Positions 37,261 to 48,564 are shown, counted from the first letter of the stretch. The stretch is 64,000 bases of DNA from Cadophora sp. MPI-SDFR-AT-0126 (GCA_020747065.1 JAGMVK010000007.1:2356001-2420000), one strand, 5' to 3'. The notes: generated by a model not told the origin, from the sequence alone. Made by a program: numbers and translations.

Positions 37261-37279
37261 TATTTTTGCGAATATAGCG

Positions 37280-38200
37280 GTGGATCAGCGGGCTGTGAAT
37301 GATGCCATCTCGGCAAACATATCCTTCATTAACTTTGCTTCAGAACATTTCCCAATTGTTTCGGCCCTAATTTTCTTGTACCGTAGCTTCTCAGAGTCTT
37401 TTAAAAGTCTACATTCCTCTTTCAGGAAGTTTCGAACTGCAGGGTTGTTGGGGGTATTTCAACCCCCGATTTACCAGATCGACATTCTATTAGGCACCTG
37501 GTAATGCTGGAATTGGTTGTCCATCCGTCTTGTGATAGTCCTAAGACTCTAGGTACCGTTTACAAGAATGTATTGAATTCTGCGCACGAAGTGAATCAGG
37601 CTGTGGTAGTTATTGCTTCTGATATGCTTGGCAGGAGAATGGAACTTGTTCGTTGGCAAGCTCCGGGTTCATAGATGCCGTTGGGTGAGGGAGACTTGTG
37701 GCGATGTTTCGTAAAATTTCGGGAATTCCATGAAGCTTGGACAAGATTCCCGAAGCCATAGTCTGTTTCGTTAGCTAGAGATGGCTTTGGGTGACAATGT
37801 CTCCATGACCGGCAGGACCATTATGCTAGTGGAGCGAAAAACGTCTCATCCTTGGGTTGGACCAACTTTTTTGTTGGACCTAAATGAGCAGTTAGAAAAT
37901 TATATGTTGAAAGAGGACCATAATCCCGGCCCCAATTATATGACATTACCTACCTTGGGTGCATTATTGAATTTGCATGCCCTACCAGGTTTCCGCAATG
38001 GAAACAGCGCGGATCACATGGATTGCACTCGATATTCTTCTCCAGCAAGATGCAGCCATTTGCTAGTGATTTTTTCAGTTCATCGGCCTTTGTCACTCCT
38101 CAGAAGGATCAACTACATCGCCTTCGATGACTGTTCCACAGAGCGTTCCAACATGGTAGCAGTAGGGCAAGAATTTACCCGGTACTTTGGCTTGTCGTAA
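37280..38200 (+). pseudogene. Decayed gene, family not recognised
   Basis: Three consecutive frames look protein-like but are not joined. The first runs 37280-37504 (FRKFRTAGLLGVFQPP). The second runs on from 37504 in a different frame (VNQAVVVIASDMLGRRMELV) and is interrupted by TAG at 37672 and again at 37759, with coding-like text between (LWRCFVKFREFHEAW). The third runs 37781-38200 in another frame (SMTGRTIMLVERK, FLLDLNEQLENY, YIAFDDCSTERSN). No GT-AG pairs restore one frame. The simplest reading is a gene with two frame changes and two stops. Less likely, the last 139 residues are a small live gene. Confidence 0.5.
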
Positions 38201-38404
38201 GAACCTGGGTACCCTAAGCCCCTAGATCCTGACCATATCCTTGGTCCAAGATCGGTATCAGACTGAGAATCAATGGCGGATCACATGCATGAGTATTCTA
38301 CTCACAAATATGGGACAGTGATTCTGATATGTAGTTCACGGAACGATGCTTTCCGATATATGTGGTATCCGACAAGGATACCAGGGCAGTATTCGATGAA
38401 TGAC

Positions 38405-40369
38405 TTAGTCCCCGCGACTCTTGACAAGCTTCGATCTGATATCTAGCATACTTGGACTAGAGCCTGGATTAGACATATAAGGCTTGGAGTAGCTTTTTTC
38501 AAGTCCAATGAACGATTTTTCCAGGCTGTTTCGTATGTTTTCAACTCGCGTGCGGCGTGCTCGGGCTTCGCTTCTATCGACTTCTTGAGCAGCAGCTGTG
38601 GGTTTCTCAGTTCCAGGAATAGAGATACACGGAGGAGAATACATACCTCTGATCTGTCGCGTTACTTTGACATAACTTTGTACTTCGTCATGGTTGAGTG
38701 CTCTAAATACAACTACAGATTTACTCGAGGCCTCGAACAGCTCGTTCCCCGCTTCTAGCGCTCTTGGATCGACGAATTCTCGGCTGATCTTCGTCCAACT
38801 CGAAACATCGGAGGTGGCTTTCTTGTCGACATCTTCGAGAGTTGTTTTAATGTCGGGAATCGCAGCTGGGACAGGTTCTGGCTTGTGATGTTCTTGACTG
38901 AGAACATTGGAGGAGTGGACGTATCCAATGAAAGAGCAGGCCATATCGTCCGGGAGCCAATCCCAAACAGGTACAGGTAACGAAAGTATCATCAAAGTGG
39001 AATTGCTTCTGTATACGCCCTCGACTTTTGCGATCTTGGCGAGAGCAGGGAATTGTTGGAGCCACTTCCTACACTGCTCCAAGTCAAGCAGCTGCTCCTC
39101 CTCGAGCGCCATAGAGATGAGGACGTGTGGAAGAGCTGTCTCGCCAGTTTTGAGAATTGTGTTTACAAAATTCGGAGTATATAGATCTACGGGCTGCTCT
39201 TTGCTTGATCCCGGTCCGGTGGAGTCGATGTCCATAGCTGATTCGGTATCAATTGGTTCCTGGTTCGACTCTTTGCCCTCGCCAGTGGGAATTTCTGTTA
39301 CATGTTCGGGATTGCTTCGACAACATATCTCCACGCTCCCTGCTCTTGCATCGATCGTACTGAGAATATGGACGGGTGTTCTCCGGCACTCGAAATTCTT
39401 GATGTTGCGTCTCCTTTCTGGCTTCTCATGTCGTAGCCGATTCAGGATCTCGCAATGTAGCATCGCTGCGGTGAAGCTTGATCTATCGCGCCAGTCGTCC
39501 AAGACTGCAATGAGGGTATTGGTGAATGAATGTCGGCCAGGCTGGGGAGCCCATGTCTCGAAGCCGCAGGCTGCAATAGTTTCTGTAACGCTGTTACATT
39601 GGCCGTCTGCTGGAGCACTACTCGCTGCTGCACAACAGTCGAGTAGTAAAAGTACATCTGCTTCCGCTTGTTCGAATATGGTCTGTATGGCGTACCATTG
39701 CAGATACGGAGAGCTCGGTTCGCCGGTGCTGTTGAAAGTAAGCCTGTACAAATATCGCAGAAAGGAGCTTTACCAAGTCCAAAGAGGCTGTCGAGAACTA
39801 TTCATACCGCCATGCCCAGCATAATATACTATGAGCAGATTATCTTTCGTACCGAAGTCCTGTACCATCTTGAAAGCTTTACCCATCAAAGCCAAATGAG
39901 GCTGCGCCGAAGGAATCAACCAAGTTTCCGTCTTGAAGCCATAGCTTTCAGCGAAAGCGGCAGCCAAGTCATCCAGTTCATACTGGACACCCATAGTATC
40001 TTGTTCCCATCTGAGAAGCAACACTTGTACATCCTTATAACGGGATCGGCCCTTGTTGGGGAAGATCTTGGTAGCGGCCTGGAACGATTAGACTGGTCGT
40101 TGCCGTTTCGTGTCACACTCACCTCTTCTAATCGCTGAGCAAATGTACTCAATTCGTTAATGTGATATTTGGTTCGACTGGTGTCATGTGTCGGCGCTGA
40201 TATCGAGGACGCTGGACTGGACTCAGGCTGCACCTGTCGGTTGTCAGATCTTTAAATGAACATCGACTCCTCTAAATCATACACTGTTGTCGGAAAGACT
40301 CTCGCTTGGTGATCGCGATGCCGGTTGCATTCCACCCGCAGACAATGTCGTGAAAAATTGATTCTCCAT
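38405..40369 (-). CDS. Caspase-fold (peptidase C14-like) protein
   Basis: A 613-residue protein in four exons, 40369-40283, 40233-40123, 40078-39774 and 39743-38405, in phase. The start at 40369 (MENQFFTTL) is added from an 87-base first exon that a single-frame search would miss. The caspase fold spans about residues 70-230. The strand before the catalytic His reads NLLIVYYAGHGG, and the nucleophile strand reads VLLLLDCCAAASSA, so both dyad residues are in place. An Asp/Glu-rich spacer and an all-polar C-terminal half (residues 350-613) follow, without a known domain. Fungal proteins of this clan include metacaspases (Arg/Lys-specific, cell death and proteostasis) and NLR-linked C14 proteins. 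This one lacks the prion-like Q/N-rich N-terminus of standard metacaspases, so it is a divergent member. Confidence 0.72.
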
Positions 40370-40763
40370 ATTGTGGGTCAATATGATTAACGCTTTGAAG
40401 GGGTTGGAGTTTGGTCTTGGGAACGAGGCTGTGATGGGAGTGATACAATCGGTGCCCAAAGTACTCACCGAGACCTGCTTCATGCAAGCCACTCGGCAAT
40501 TGCCCACTCAGAAATGCGTTGGAACATTATGGCACGACAACATTGTCCGCTAATAGTGCTGAGGAAGAAGGAACAATACTTTGTGATGCTACGAGCCAAG
40601 AACGAACCGCGAATTCGTCATTGAGGAAACTCCGCGCCGAATATAGTATAATTCGCGTGTGTTGGTGACATTAAGGTAGCAACCCTTTCTGAGACAAATT
40701 GCGTGAAAATTCGCCTCATCGTTGGCTCACTCCCATCTCCCTACCCTACATCTTGGGTCCTTC
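40370..40763. other. Intergenic, promoter of the caspase-fold gene
   Basis: About 390 bases between two minus-strand genes. No coding frame is accepted; the plus-strand ORFs here are antisense shadows. Confidence 0.5.
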
Positions 40764-42012
40764 TCAGAAGACTGCCAGGGCGTTGCCGTGACTAGATACA
40801 CCACCTTCGCAATGATTTGGAGCACTTGTCACAAAGAACGTCCATCTCCCCTTCTCCCTGCAAGTCTTCGACAACTTCTCCAAATCAAACATCTCACCCA
40901 ACGGCATTCCCCAAAGAGCCAAAATATACTCATGAAGCATGTATTCCTCCTGACTTGGCCAAGCCTCGAACGAAGGGGCATCACCCGCAACGGCCGCGAA
41001 GTAACAGTCATGTAGCCAATCGAGCATGGCGGTCTCTTGTTTTACGCCTGCCCACCGCTGACCATCAGTTTTGCCGGTTGAGTGAGGGCGTAGAGCTGCT
41101 GCTGCACGCGCTTCGGGGGATTTGGAGTGATATGTTGCGACGAATCCGGACCGAATGAAGAGGATGTCGCCGATGTGAATGTCCCCTCCTTGTGCTGCAG
41201 GTCTGATGTCAATGCCTTGAGCCTTGCCACACGCTTGAAGCTCGGTAAAGGAGATTGTATGGTAGTCATACGGATCTTAGCCTTGTTAGTGACATAGTTT
41301 CTGGGTCTCTCATCAACCCCAGATCTTACCATAGACAATTCCATTATCATTTGCATACGTCCAGTAATCAATCAAGATACCCCGACCAACGATTCCATGC
41401 TCAGCCCAGTGGTGAATACCGCATTTCTGAGGATCCGCAACTTCTCCCTGGATGTCCTTTCCCTTTGTGCCATTGTAAAAGGTCTCACTTGGAAGATGAG
41501 CAATGTGTCTGAAGCCGTCCCACTGAGTTCCGGACTGGGTATTGAGTTGATACTTATCATCATATGCAATCCCTTCGACCAATGACTTGATCTCATGCCG
41601 GAAGGTTTCTCGGGCAAAAGCTGGAACCTCGGGGACGTTCAATGGTAAGTTGAGAGGGACGATTTCTCCTGTTTTGATTTCCTTTGAGGCAGCTTGGACT
41701 CGGGTCGGTGTAAGAAGGTTGATTCTCCCGATCTGAAAGTTGTCAGACTGATTCCATAGCGCAATTGAAGTTCAAGTTACATAGTCATTTTGTCCCCAGA
41801 CCCAAGCACTAGAACAGGTCAATACATATCGAACCAACTTGACGAATTACTTACGCTCCCTCTGGTGCATCTTCTCTTCTCGGAACATCCTTTCTAACTG
41901 GAAACTTGGTACAATTCGGATCAAATGGTATTGTAGTAGCGGTCCTGTTTCCTGTAAGAAAGTCACTGATCTGGGTAAGGCGACCAGCTGCTTTTCCTGC
42001 CGAATCTGCCAT
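40764..42012 (-). CDS. Cyclase/kynurenine formamidase-like metal hydrolase
   Basis: A 366-residue protein in four exons, 42012-41855, 41808-41781, 41732-41330 and 41275-40764. The second exon is only 28 bases. Family landmarks are GRINLLTPTRV, the metal-site region QSGTQWDGFRHIAH (the fungal variant of the HxGTHxDxPxH cyclase motif), GIHHWAEHGIVGRGILIDY, and a C-terminal WTFFVTSAPN. Proteins of this fold bind Mn or Zn and hydrolyse amide or lactone bonds; bacterial relatives include arylformamidase. The first His of the classical motif is replaced here, as in the other fungal members I know, so catalysis may rely on a different metal set. Probably cytosolic. It is transcribed away from the HTH-HD gene, sharing a 480-base promoter interval. 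Confidence 0.82.
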
Positions 42013-42494
42013 TTTGATAAGTGTTTGAAGTTCAAATAAGCGTTCGATGTAAGAGTAATGACAGTCGTAGAAACGAGAAATATATTATTTTCAATAATCT
42101 GGGGAAGCTTCCTATACATGCATTACCCCACCTTGACACAATGAGGGGAAATGACATGATGGACAGGATGAGATCCGAGGCTTCCTGACCAAGCCGGAGA
42201 ACTAGACATACTAGAGGCGTCAGAGCTGAACCTTATCACTGAAAATCTCGCTTGAAAGTCTTCATGTCTCTTTGCTCCTTTCGCTGCATACCAAAAGTAA
42301 AAAGCGCGATTGCAAGCAGGCGTGTGTTTTCCATATTCTGGATGGAAGGATGTGGCTTTGATAGCCGCCAGCCAGCTTCAGACAGATGGTACGGCGGACC
42401 CGGAGCACCAGCATGGCACATCCCCAAACTTCACTCCAGACCACGCAATTCCCGACCATAAGTACCTCTAGGCCAAATACCCCACCACAATAAA
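42013..42494. promoter_or_regulatory. Divergent promoter interval, cyclase gene / HTH-HD gene
   Basis: Only 482 bases separate the two start codons on opposite strands, so both promoters must lie here. No gene is present. I see no clear TATA box. The C-rich leader CCACCACAATAAA precedes the plus-strand ATG. Confidence 0.5.
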
Positions 42495-43691
42495 ATGTCC
42501 GACAGCGATAGCGAGCTCTCCAGCTCCAGTCCCGAGCCTGAAGCATCCACCAAAAAACGAGGCCGTCCCCAATCCACACCGCTCGAACCCTACAAAGACG
42601 AGATCGTCAGACTATTCGTCGACGAAGATGTCCCCATCATTGAAATCGCCCGGCGGTTGAACTTAAACCACGGCCTGGACATCAGCGAACGAACGATTTC
42701 AAGACGCCTGACACAATGGAAAGTACCGCGGAAGAAGACTCGCACAACTGCGTCGGTGGAGCTGCAGGAACGCATCATCTACCATTACAACAAGAATCTC
42801 AATGATGACCAGATGGCGAGAGCGTTGCTTGCTGAGGGGTACGAGATCAAACCGCGGAACCTGGCCCGTCTGCGGCAGAAATTGGGAATGCGAAGACGGT
42901 CGAAATACCCGGAGTTCAGAGAATACTCAGAGGAGGAGATGGACAATGATCCTATGCAAGCCGGTACTTCTTCACCCAAAGCATCTCCGAAGAAACCTCG
43001 AAAGAAAGCAAAGAAGGTCCCGCCAAATGCTGCCCTGATCCCCAAGGTGACAGCATTCGTGGAGAAGTACATGAGTAAGTACGACGGCTCTCACGACTTC
43101 AACCATATCAAGCGGGTAGTTGGATTGGCACACAAGATATACGCAGAGATCATAAAAGCCGAGGAGCAATCTGGTTTATTCGAGAAGGAGTCCTCGCTGG
43201 ATCTACATGTCATTACTCTGGCGGCTCTACTGCACGATGTCGGAGATAAGAAGTACTTGGAGCCAGGACAGAAAGGAGAGACTTTGGTTCTGGCAACCTT
43301 GTTGGGTTTTGGTGCGCCAGAAGACCTAGCTCTCAAGGTACAGCGGATCGTCCTTGCCGTGTCCTATTCTTCAGAGATCAAGGATCGAGGACATGTCGAG
43401 ACTATGATTGGCAAGTACCCAGAGCTGGCTATTGTCCAAGATGCGGATCGGTTAGATGCCATTGGGGCTGTGGGTATTGGACGTACTTTCACGTTTGGTG
43501 GAGCAAAGAGTGCGAGGGATATGGGCGAGACGATCCAGCATTTTGACGACAAGTTGGTGAAGCTGGAGAGTATGATGAAGACTGCCCCAGGGAAGAGGAT
43601 GGCTCGCGAACGGACAGATAGATTGAACATGTTCAAGGGCTGGTGGGAGGAGGAGCAGAGAGAAGCAGAAGGCTTGCTACGGAGGAAGTGA
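42495..43691 (+). CDS. Fusion of two Clr5-like HTH modules with an HD-domain phosphohydrolase
   Basis: A 398-residue intron-less gene. Residues 1-25 are a Ser/Glu/Asp-rich head. Residues about 32-78 form a helix-turn-helix of the Clr5/transposase type (IVRLFVDEDVPIIEIARRL, then ISRRLTQWKVPRK). Residues about 85-130 form a second, related one (NDDQMARALLAEGY, LARLRQKLGMRRR). A basic Lys-rich linker at 165-180 could be a nuclear signal. The HD domain runs about 195-385: HDFNHIKRVVGLAH, then AALLHDVGDKKYL, then QDADRLDAIGAVGIGRTF, giving the H, HD and D metal ligands of YedJ/YpgQ-type hydrolases. Those act on nucleotides or similar phosphoesters. The usual family member is about 200-230 residues, so the N-terminal half is an addition that suggests DNA or RNA targeting. 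Confidence 0.85.
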   Translation: MSDSDSELSSSSPEPEASTKKRGRPQSTPLEPYKDEIVRLFVDEDVPIIEIARRLNLNHGLDISERTISRRLTQWKVPRKKTRTTASVELQERIIYHYNKNLNDDQMARALLAEGYEIKPRNLARLRQKLGMRRRSKYPEFREYSEEEMDNDPMQAGTSSPKASPKKPRKKAKKVPPNAALIPKVTAFVEKYMSKYDGSHDFNHIKRVVGLAHKIYAEIIKAEEQSGLFEKESSLDLHVITLAALLHDVGDKKYLEPGQKGETLVLATLLGFGAPEDLALKVQRIVLAVSYSSEIKDRGHVETMIGKYPELAIVQDADRLDAIGAVGIGRTFTFGGAKSARDMGETIQHFDDKLVKLESMMKTAPGKRMARERTDRLNMFKGWWEEEQREAEGLLRRK

Positions 43692-44047
43692 CTGGACAGT
43701 TGAATTATGATACCCACAGATTAGTGATCTGGTATGCATTGCGTGTGGTTTTTGATTTCTGCGATGAGTCATTGGCCCTTTTGGGGGTTTGACGTTACCC
43801 TGATGGATTGAGTCAAACCCTTTCTCGTACATCGGCGTCTATGTTTACTTAGCCGAGTCCCACAAGTAAGCATTTGGAACGCTCACATCAGCCACCAAGG
43901 TACTCCATTACTAGGAACCAGATATCTTTTACTTTCAACTATACTCACTTCTTTTCATCGACTTTCATTTCGATGCGAGAGCCTTGCCCTTTTGATCAAT
44001 TGAGCTTTCGTGCTCTGGAGTCATAATACCGACATAACAATATTTAC
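43692..44047. other. Intergenic, 356 bases
   Basis: Plus-strand promoter and leader of the F-box gene, with C/T-rich tracts. No gene seen. Confidence 0.5.
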
Positions 44048-44839
44048 ATGACACTTACCTCACTTGTCACTACTGCCCTTCTCAACTATTCACATCCACC
44101 AAGCCCAAAAATAACACCAATTGCAATGCATTCTTCCCTCTCATCTTCATCGACCTCGCCACTCTCATCACCTATAACTTCCACAAACCCAACCATCCAA
44201 GAATCAAATCACCCATCCCCAACACTCCTAACCCTCCCCCCCGAACTCCTCCTCCAAATCCTATACTCCCTCCACCCACGCACCCTCACCTCCATCCGCC
44301 TAACATGCCACCTCCTCGAACGTCTCGCCTTCCCCATCCTCTTCCGCAACCTGCCCAATTGGCTCGACTATAAAAAGTCGCATGCGGCGATCATAGCCCT
44401 GGCTAATGATGCGTATGAGAGGCCGAGCGGGATGTGGAGTCCGTGGGCGAGTGAGCCGGAGCATGAGGTGAGGGGGGTGTGGTTGGGACTGCTTTGGAGG
44501 GGGGAGGGGAAGGGTGGGTTTGTGGTTGGAAGAAAGGGGGTTGGGGGGGTTGGGATGGGGGTGAGATTGGAAGGAGAGGGCGTTTGGGTGGATGTGGAAG
44601 GGAAGAGAGAGTGGTTGACGGCGGAGAGTTATGCGAGGTTGAGTAGGAGGGCGGAGATGGATGAGAGGAGGTTGAGGGTTGCGCAGAATAGGTATTTGAT
44701 GCATAAGGATTATTCGGACGGGGCGGGGAAGAAGGGGGTGGAATTGAAAGAGGGAGATGGGAATGGATATGGATATGGAGGTGAGAAGGGATTAAAGGAG
44801 GCTGAGGTTGAGGTTAGGTGGGAGGAGAAGGAGTTGTAA
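44048..44839 (+). CDS. F-box domain protein
   Basis: A 263-residue intron-less ORF. After a Ser/Thr/Pro-rich head of about 58 residues the F-box reads LLTLPPELLLQILYSL, then SIRLTCHLLERLAFPILFRNL. The fit is good for SCF-ligase substrate adaptors that bind Skp1. The remaining 150 residues are Gly/Val/Glu-rich and lack recognisable repeats. A second in-frame ATG lies at 44126. The coding strand is extremely C-rich before about 44370 and extremely G-rich after about 44430, and contains two G-quadruplex motifs. This could affect expression, or could mean that only the F-box half is under protein-level constraint. Confidence 0.65.
   Translation: MTLTSLVTTALLNYSHPPSPKITPIAMHSSLSSSSTSPLSSPITSTNPTIQESNHPSPTLLTLPPELLLQILYSLHPRTLTSIRLTCHLLERLAFPILFRNLPNWLDYKKSHAAIIALANDAYERPSGMWSPWASEPEHEVRGVWLGLLWRGEGKGGFVVGRKGVGGVGMGVRLEGEGVWVDVEGKREWLTAESYARLSRRAEMDERRLRVAQNRYLMHKDYSDGAGKKGVELKEGDGNGYGYGGEKGLKEAEVEVRWEEKEL
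44499..44561 (+). other. Two canonical G-quadruplex motifs inside the F-box ORF
   Basis: First motif 44499-44518: G runs of 6, 4, 3 and 3 with loops of 1, 2 and 1. Second motif 44536-44561: G runs of 5, 7, 3 and 5 with loops of 2, 2 and 2. Both lie on the coding strand and so would also be present in the mRNA. Confidence 0.75.
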
Positions 44840-47800
44840 GCAGGGTTAGGTAAAAGGGAGGTTGAAATTTGGAGATTTTGGATTGGGTTGAGTGGTTAAG
44901 GAAGGATTGTCAAGAGAAACTGGATGAGCAATCTTCAAATCGTCGAAAGCAATGAACCAAATTCGGAATTGTATTTGAAATATTACACTTGCAGCAGAAC
45001 CAAAAGTTTCGAGTGAACATTAACGGACTGTACTTGGACTCTGGCGAGCACTAGTCTTTCGAGTAAACGTCGGACGACAATCATCGCTTAAGGGAACACT
45101 TGTTCAGACTTCTGACGAGAGACAACTCCACTAGTGAAAAGTAACATGCCAAAAGCAAGAGCGCAGCACAGCAATATTCGTATGCCGTTTGGGTTGGTGG
45201 CGAAAGCAACTGCAGACCAGGAACAGGCTGTTTTATCTTCCTAGAGGTCCAGCGGTACATTTGGGACTAGAGACAGGGCATACATTCACTAATTTTGGAG
45301 CTCAAAAAGAACGGTGAATGAAATCCATATGAGAGAGAGGTCTTTGTAGTGGAGTGGTTGCTTTGTTTTACCCAACAAACGGAAGGATAACCTCGACTTC
45401 CTGATGTCTCTCGCAGAGCTCAGAGGATGTGCTTGAATATGAGCGAATCAACAAAGAATGCTGTACATAGAATCGAACATGCAACCCGACTTCTCAAAAG
45501 TAGTGCACGAAGACATCGCGATTTCCACTCACCATACCACCAGCATGCTGCACGTGACAGTTCAGTAAAGCCGAGTAGAGGCAATTCAAGTACGAAGGGT
45601 GGTGAGATCTAAGCACGGGTTGGAACATATTAATGCAATACAGACTTCAAGGAAATTGACGAGGTCCAGATATGGCAAGAATGAGACAAAGGAAATATGA
45701 GACATGCTGCTGAGAATTTGGATGGTCTTGCCTCAAAGTTCATGTACTCTAGTAAGGCTTACATGACTGATGCTTGAATGAGATGTTTATCTGTACAGCG
45801 TGCCTGTCTACGTGATGGTTGCAGAGTGACATTCTAGCCGTTCTTCAGATGAGAGCGAATGCTAGATAATAAGGACCCGAATGTTGTGGAAGCATAGATA
45901 GGGGTGGCAAAAGGACGAGTGCATTCTGATATTGACTGTGAGACGGACTAATGACCTCTGCCTTCTGGATGATTTGAAAACAGCGGACTAGTAATGACAA
46001 GTCACAGTTCCAGAAAGATAGCCTTTCCCCCTCCGTTTTCCAGCTCTCTGTTGGCCTACCAAAGGCTAGCTTAAATTCTCGCAGTTGAAGTCTCGTATAC
46101 GCCTTCCTTGGTTCTCAGCCTCAATTGCTCTAAAACAAAAACGATCAAGATCGTAAAGACCTGGAAGTTCGGAATCAAAATGGAAGCATCTAGATGGGCC
46201 ATTGACACATCACTCGAGCTGCAAGCAACCTTTCTGAATCTTAGCTTCTGGTACCTGCAGCAGCTGGACAGCTCACATTCCAGACTACTGATTGCGGTGC
46301 ATCGTTCAGGTGCGAGAGTCCTGGTGCCACTTGGCGCATGGAAGTCCAGATCACGTCTGCACAGCTTGAGATGAAGTGTCTGCGAATTACAATTATCTTA
46401 ACCAAGAGCTACGAAGACTCGCCATCTAGAATCGTATAAAGTTTTGTGTATATTCGCGGTTTCGGTTCGAGGAGCTCGGATGTGACCATATGATATCATT
46501 GTTATGTCCGGAATAGAGTTTAGTACTCGGGATTAACTCGCATCAAACATATCCGGAATTGAAGGTCGATACAACCAGAACTTGATTTGGAAGCGCCCAC
46601 CATCATTAGCCATCCAACCAATATCCGATCCAGTACCCTTACAGTAATAGCTCCGTCCCATTGTTGGCTTTCACGTGAACCATCCAAAGCTCCGTCGCAT
46701 CCATCATCCAATAATGCAATGCACGACAAGAGCTTCGCCCCGCATTTCCCCGCACCTTTGACAAACATCTGCATTCCATCTCATCTCCAACTCATCCACA
46801 CCACCATTCAGACCCCATCCAACAAGCTCATTGAAGTAGCCAAGCTTATCTTCACATGGCATGGCTCGAATGCTCAGTCCTCTTCTTTCAAGCTTCCCCA
46901 CCCCCGATTCACCTCGGCAACCTACTGTTGATCATCATGATTCGCCCCACAGGAGGTTAAGGCAAGCCTCACTACCCCTGACTGGCTGCACGCACAGAAC
47001 CTTAAATCCCCGTCTGGATTTATTGGATTGGATTGGCCTCCTGGAGATTGCCGGGATGAGTGGACAAGCGAACCAACGTCGCTCGAGTTGGAAATGACCC
47101 TTGCTCAGATGAACTCTTAATCTGGACTCCTGCTGGAAGTGCAAATTTGATCATCAATACGAGCGGTCATTGATTCCTTCTCAGCACCTTTCAGAAGTCG
47201 TTTTGAAGCCAGAGGATTCTGCTCGCAAGTGTTTGCAGCTGTGCTTCGATGGCACAGGAATCGCAAGACTGTAGAACGGAATGTGTACCGGTAGCGCCGG
47301 TTCGGACGACACCTCCAAGTTCGAATCCTACCTTTTCAATCCTGGTCCGCCGTCTCGGCATCCATTCTGCTTTGTCCCTAGCACGGGTGATGGGATGATC
47401 GGTCCTTCCCCTGTGCAGTAAAGTCAATCCGGCGTCCCCAGACCATGTCCCCAGCTTTTGAGGAGAAGAGGTCGTACCAATTTCCCAACCTCGGTATCAA
47501 AGGAGCTCTACATGTGGAACAGAAGATCATGCCCAGACCCGGCGTACCCTAGTTGATGCGGGAACTTCCTGAAAGCAGAGTGTTGTCCAGGTTTGCAGGA
47601 TGCTGTGTAACGCCACCGATGTGTCGAGCTATGAGGTAGACAGCTCTTGTTGGCCCGAAGGATGTTGTTAGTCGCAGTTCATGTATAAATCATGAATGCC
47701 CCCCTCCTCCTGTCAAACTCTCTTCACGCAAAACTCTTGACAGATTGTACCACGCACGTCAAACGTCAATTCACATTTACTGCAAAATCACACATTCGCT

Positions 47801-47842
47801 ATATTTCATAGTCAGCAACACACAACAACAACAACCGTCAAA
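44840..47842. other. Intergenic, 3 kb
   Basis: No gene supported. Short frames at 45427, 46108, 46587 and 47191 lack protein character or partners. A GTTCGAATCC string at 47316-47325 resembles a tRNA T-loop, but the flanks do not pair, so no tRNA is called. Confidence 0.45.
47684..47689 (+). promoter_or_regulatory. TATA box of the CFEM gene
   Basis: TATAAA about 155 bases before the ATG, followed by a C/T-rich and then CA-rich leader ending in the strong context GTCAAAATG. This is the layout of a highly expressed fungal secretory gene. Confidence 0.6.
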
Positions 47843-48564
47843 ATGAAGTTCACTGCCGCTACTCTCGCCATCTTGGCCACCGCTGTCTCTGCTCAGTCAA
47901 TCGCTGATTTGACTGCTCAAATCCCAGCTTGCGCCCAAACCTGCTTGGCCACTGCCATCACCGGCGCCGGCTGCAGCATTTCCGATAACGCATGCCAGTG
48001 CGGTTCTGCCAACGCTGCCATCACTAAGGCGGCCACTCCTTGTGTCATCGCCGGCTGCTCTTCTGAGGAGGCCTTGAGTAAGTGATCTCTCTCGATCACA
48101 TGATTGCGATACAGAAAGTTAACGTATGTTTTCTAGACACTCAGAGCCTCACTTCCCAAATCTGCGCCCTCGTCGCCGCTGGTGGATCTGGAGGTGGATC
48201 GTCCGCCTCCTCCGCCGCAACATCAGCTGCTTCGTCCGTCTCTAGCGTTGCAAGCTCCGTTGCCTCTTCAGTCACATCCGCTGCTTCGTCCGCCGCATCT
48301 TCCGGCGCTTCTTCTGTTTCCTCTGCGGCCTCCTCCGCGTCTTCCGGGGCTTCGTCTGCGGCAAGCGCTGCCAGCTCTGTAAGTTCTCCCTGACGACTCA
48401 ATGTATATACATGAAAACACAGCGACTAATATGTAAAACAGGCTGCTAGCTCCGCTGCCTCTGCAACTTCCTCCGCACCAGTCACAGCCACCAACGCTGC
48501 GTCCAAGAAGGATGTTGGTGGCCTCATGGCCGGTGCCGCTATCCTTGCTGCCATCGCTTTGTAA
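47843..48564 (+). CDS. CFEM-domain GPI-anchored cell-surface protein
   Basis: A 199-residue protein in three exons, 47843-48077, 48137-48378 and 48442-48564. A signal peptide (about 1-18, MKFTAATLAILATAVSA) is followed by a CFEM domain with exactly eight cysteines, starting PACAQTC and including the CQC pair. Next is a Ser/Ala repeat tract of about 80 residues (SSAASSV-type units). The C-terminus is a hydrophobic GPI-attachment tail (GGLMAGAAILAAIAL). CFEM proteins sit on the wall or membrane and may bind heme or act in host interaction. I did not identify with certainty the Asp that marks heme-binding members, so the ligand is open. The Ser/Ala tract spans an intron, which may help it stay stable. 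Confidence 0.92.

Noticed and set aside
47300..47345. tRNA-like T-loop string GTTCGAATCC
   Set aside because: The flanking bases do not form a five-pair T stem, and no D arm or acceptor stem could be drawn.
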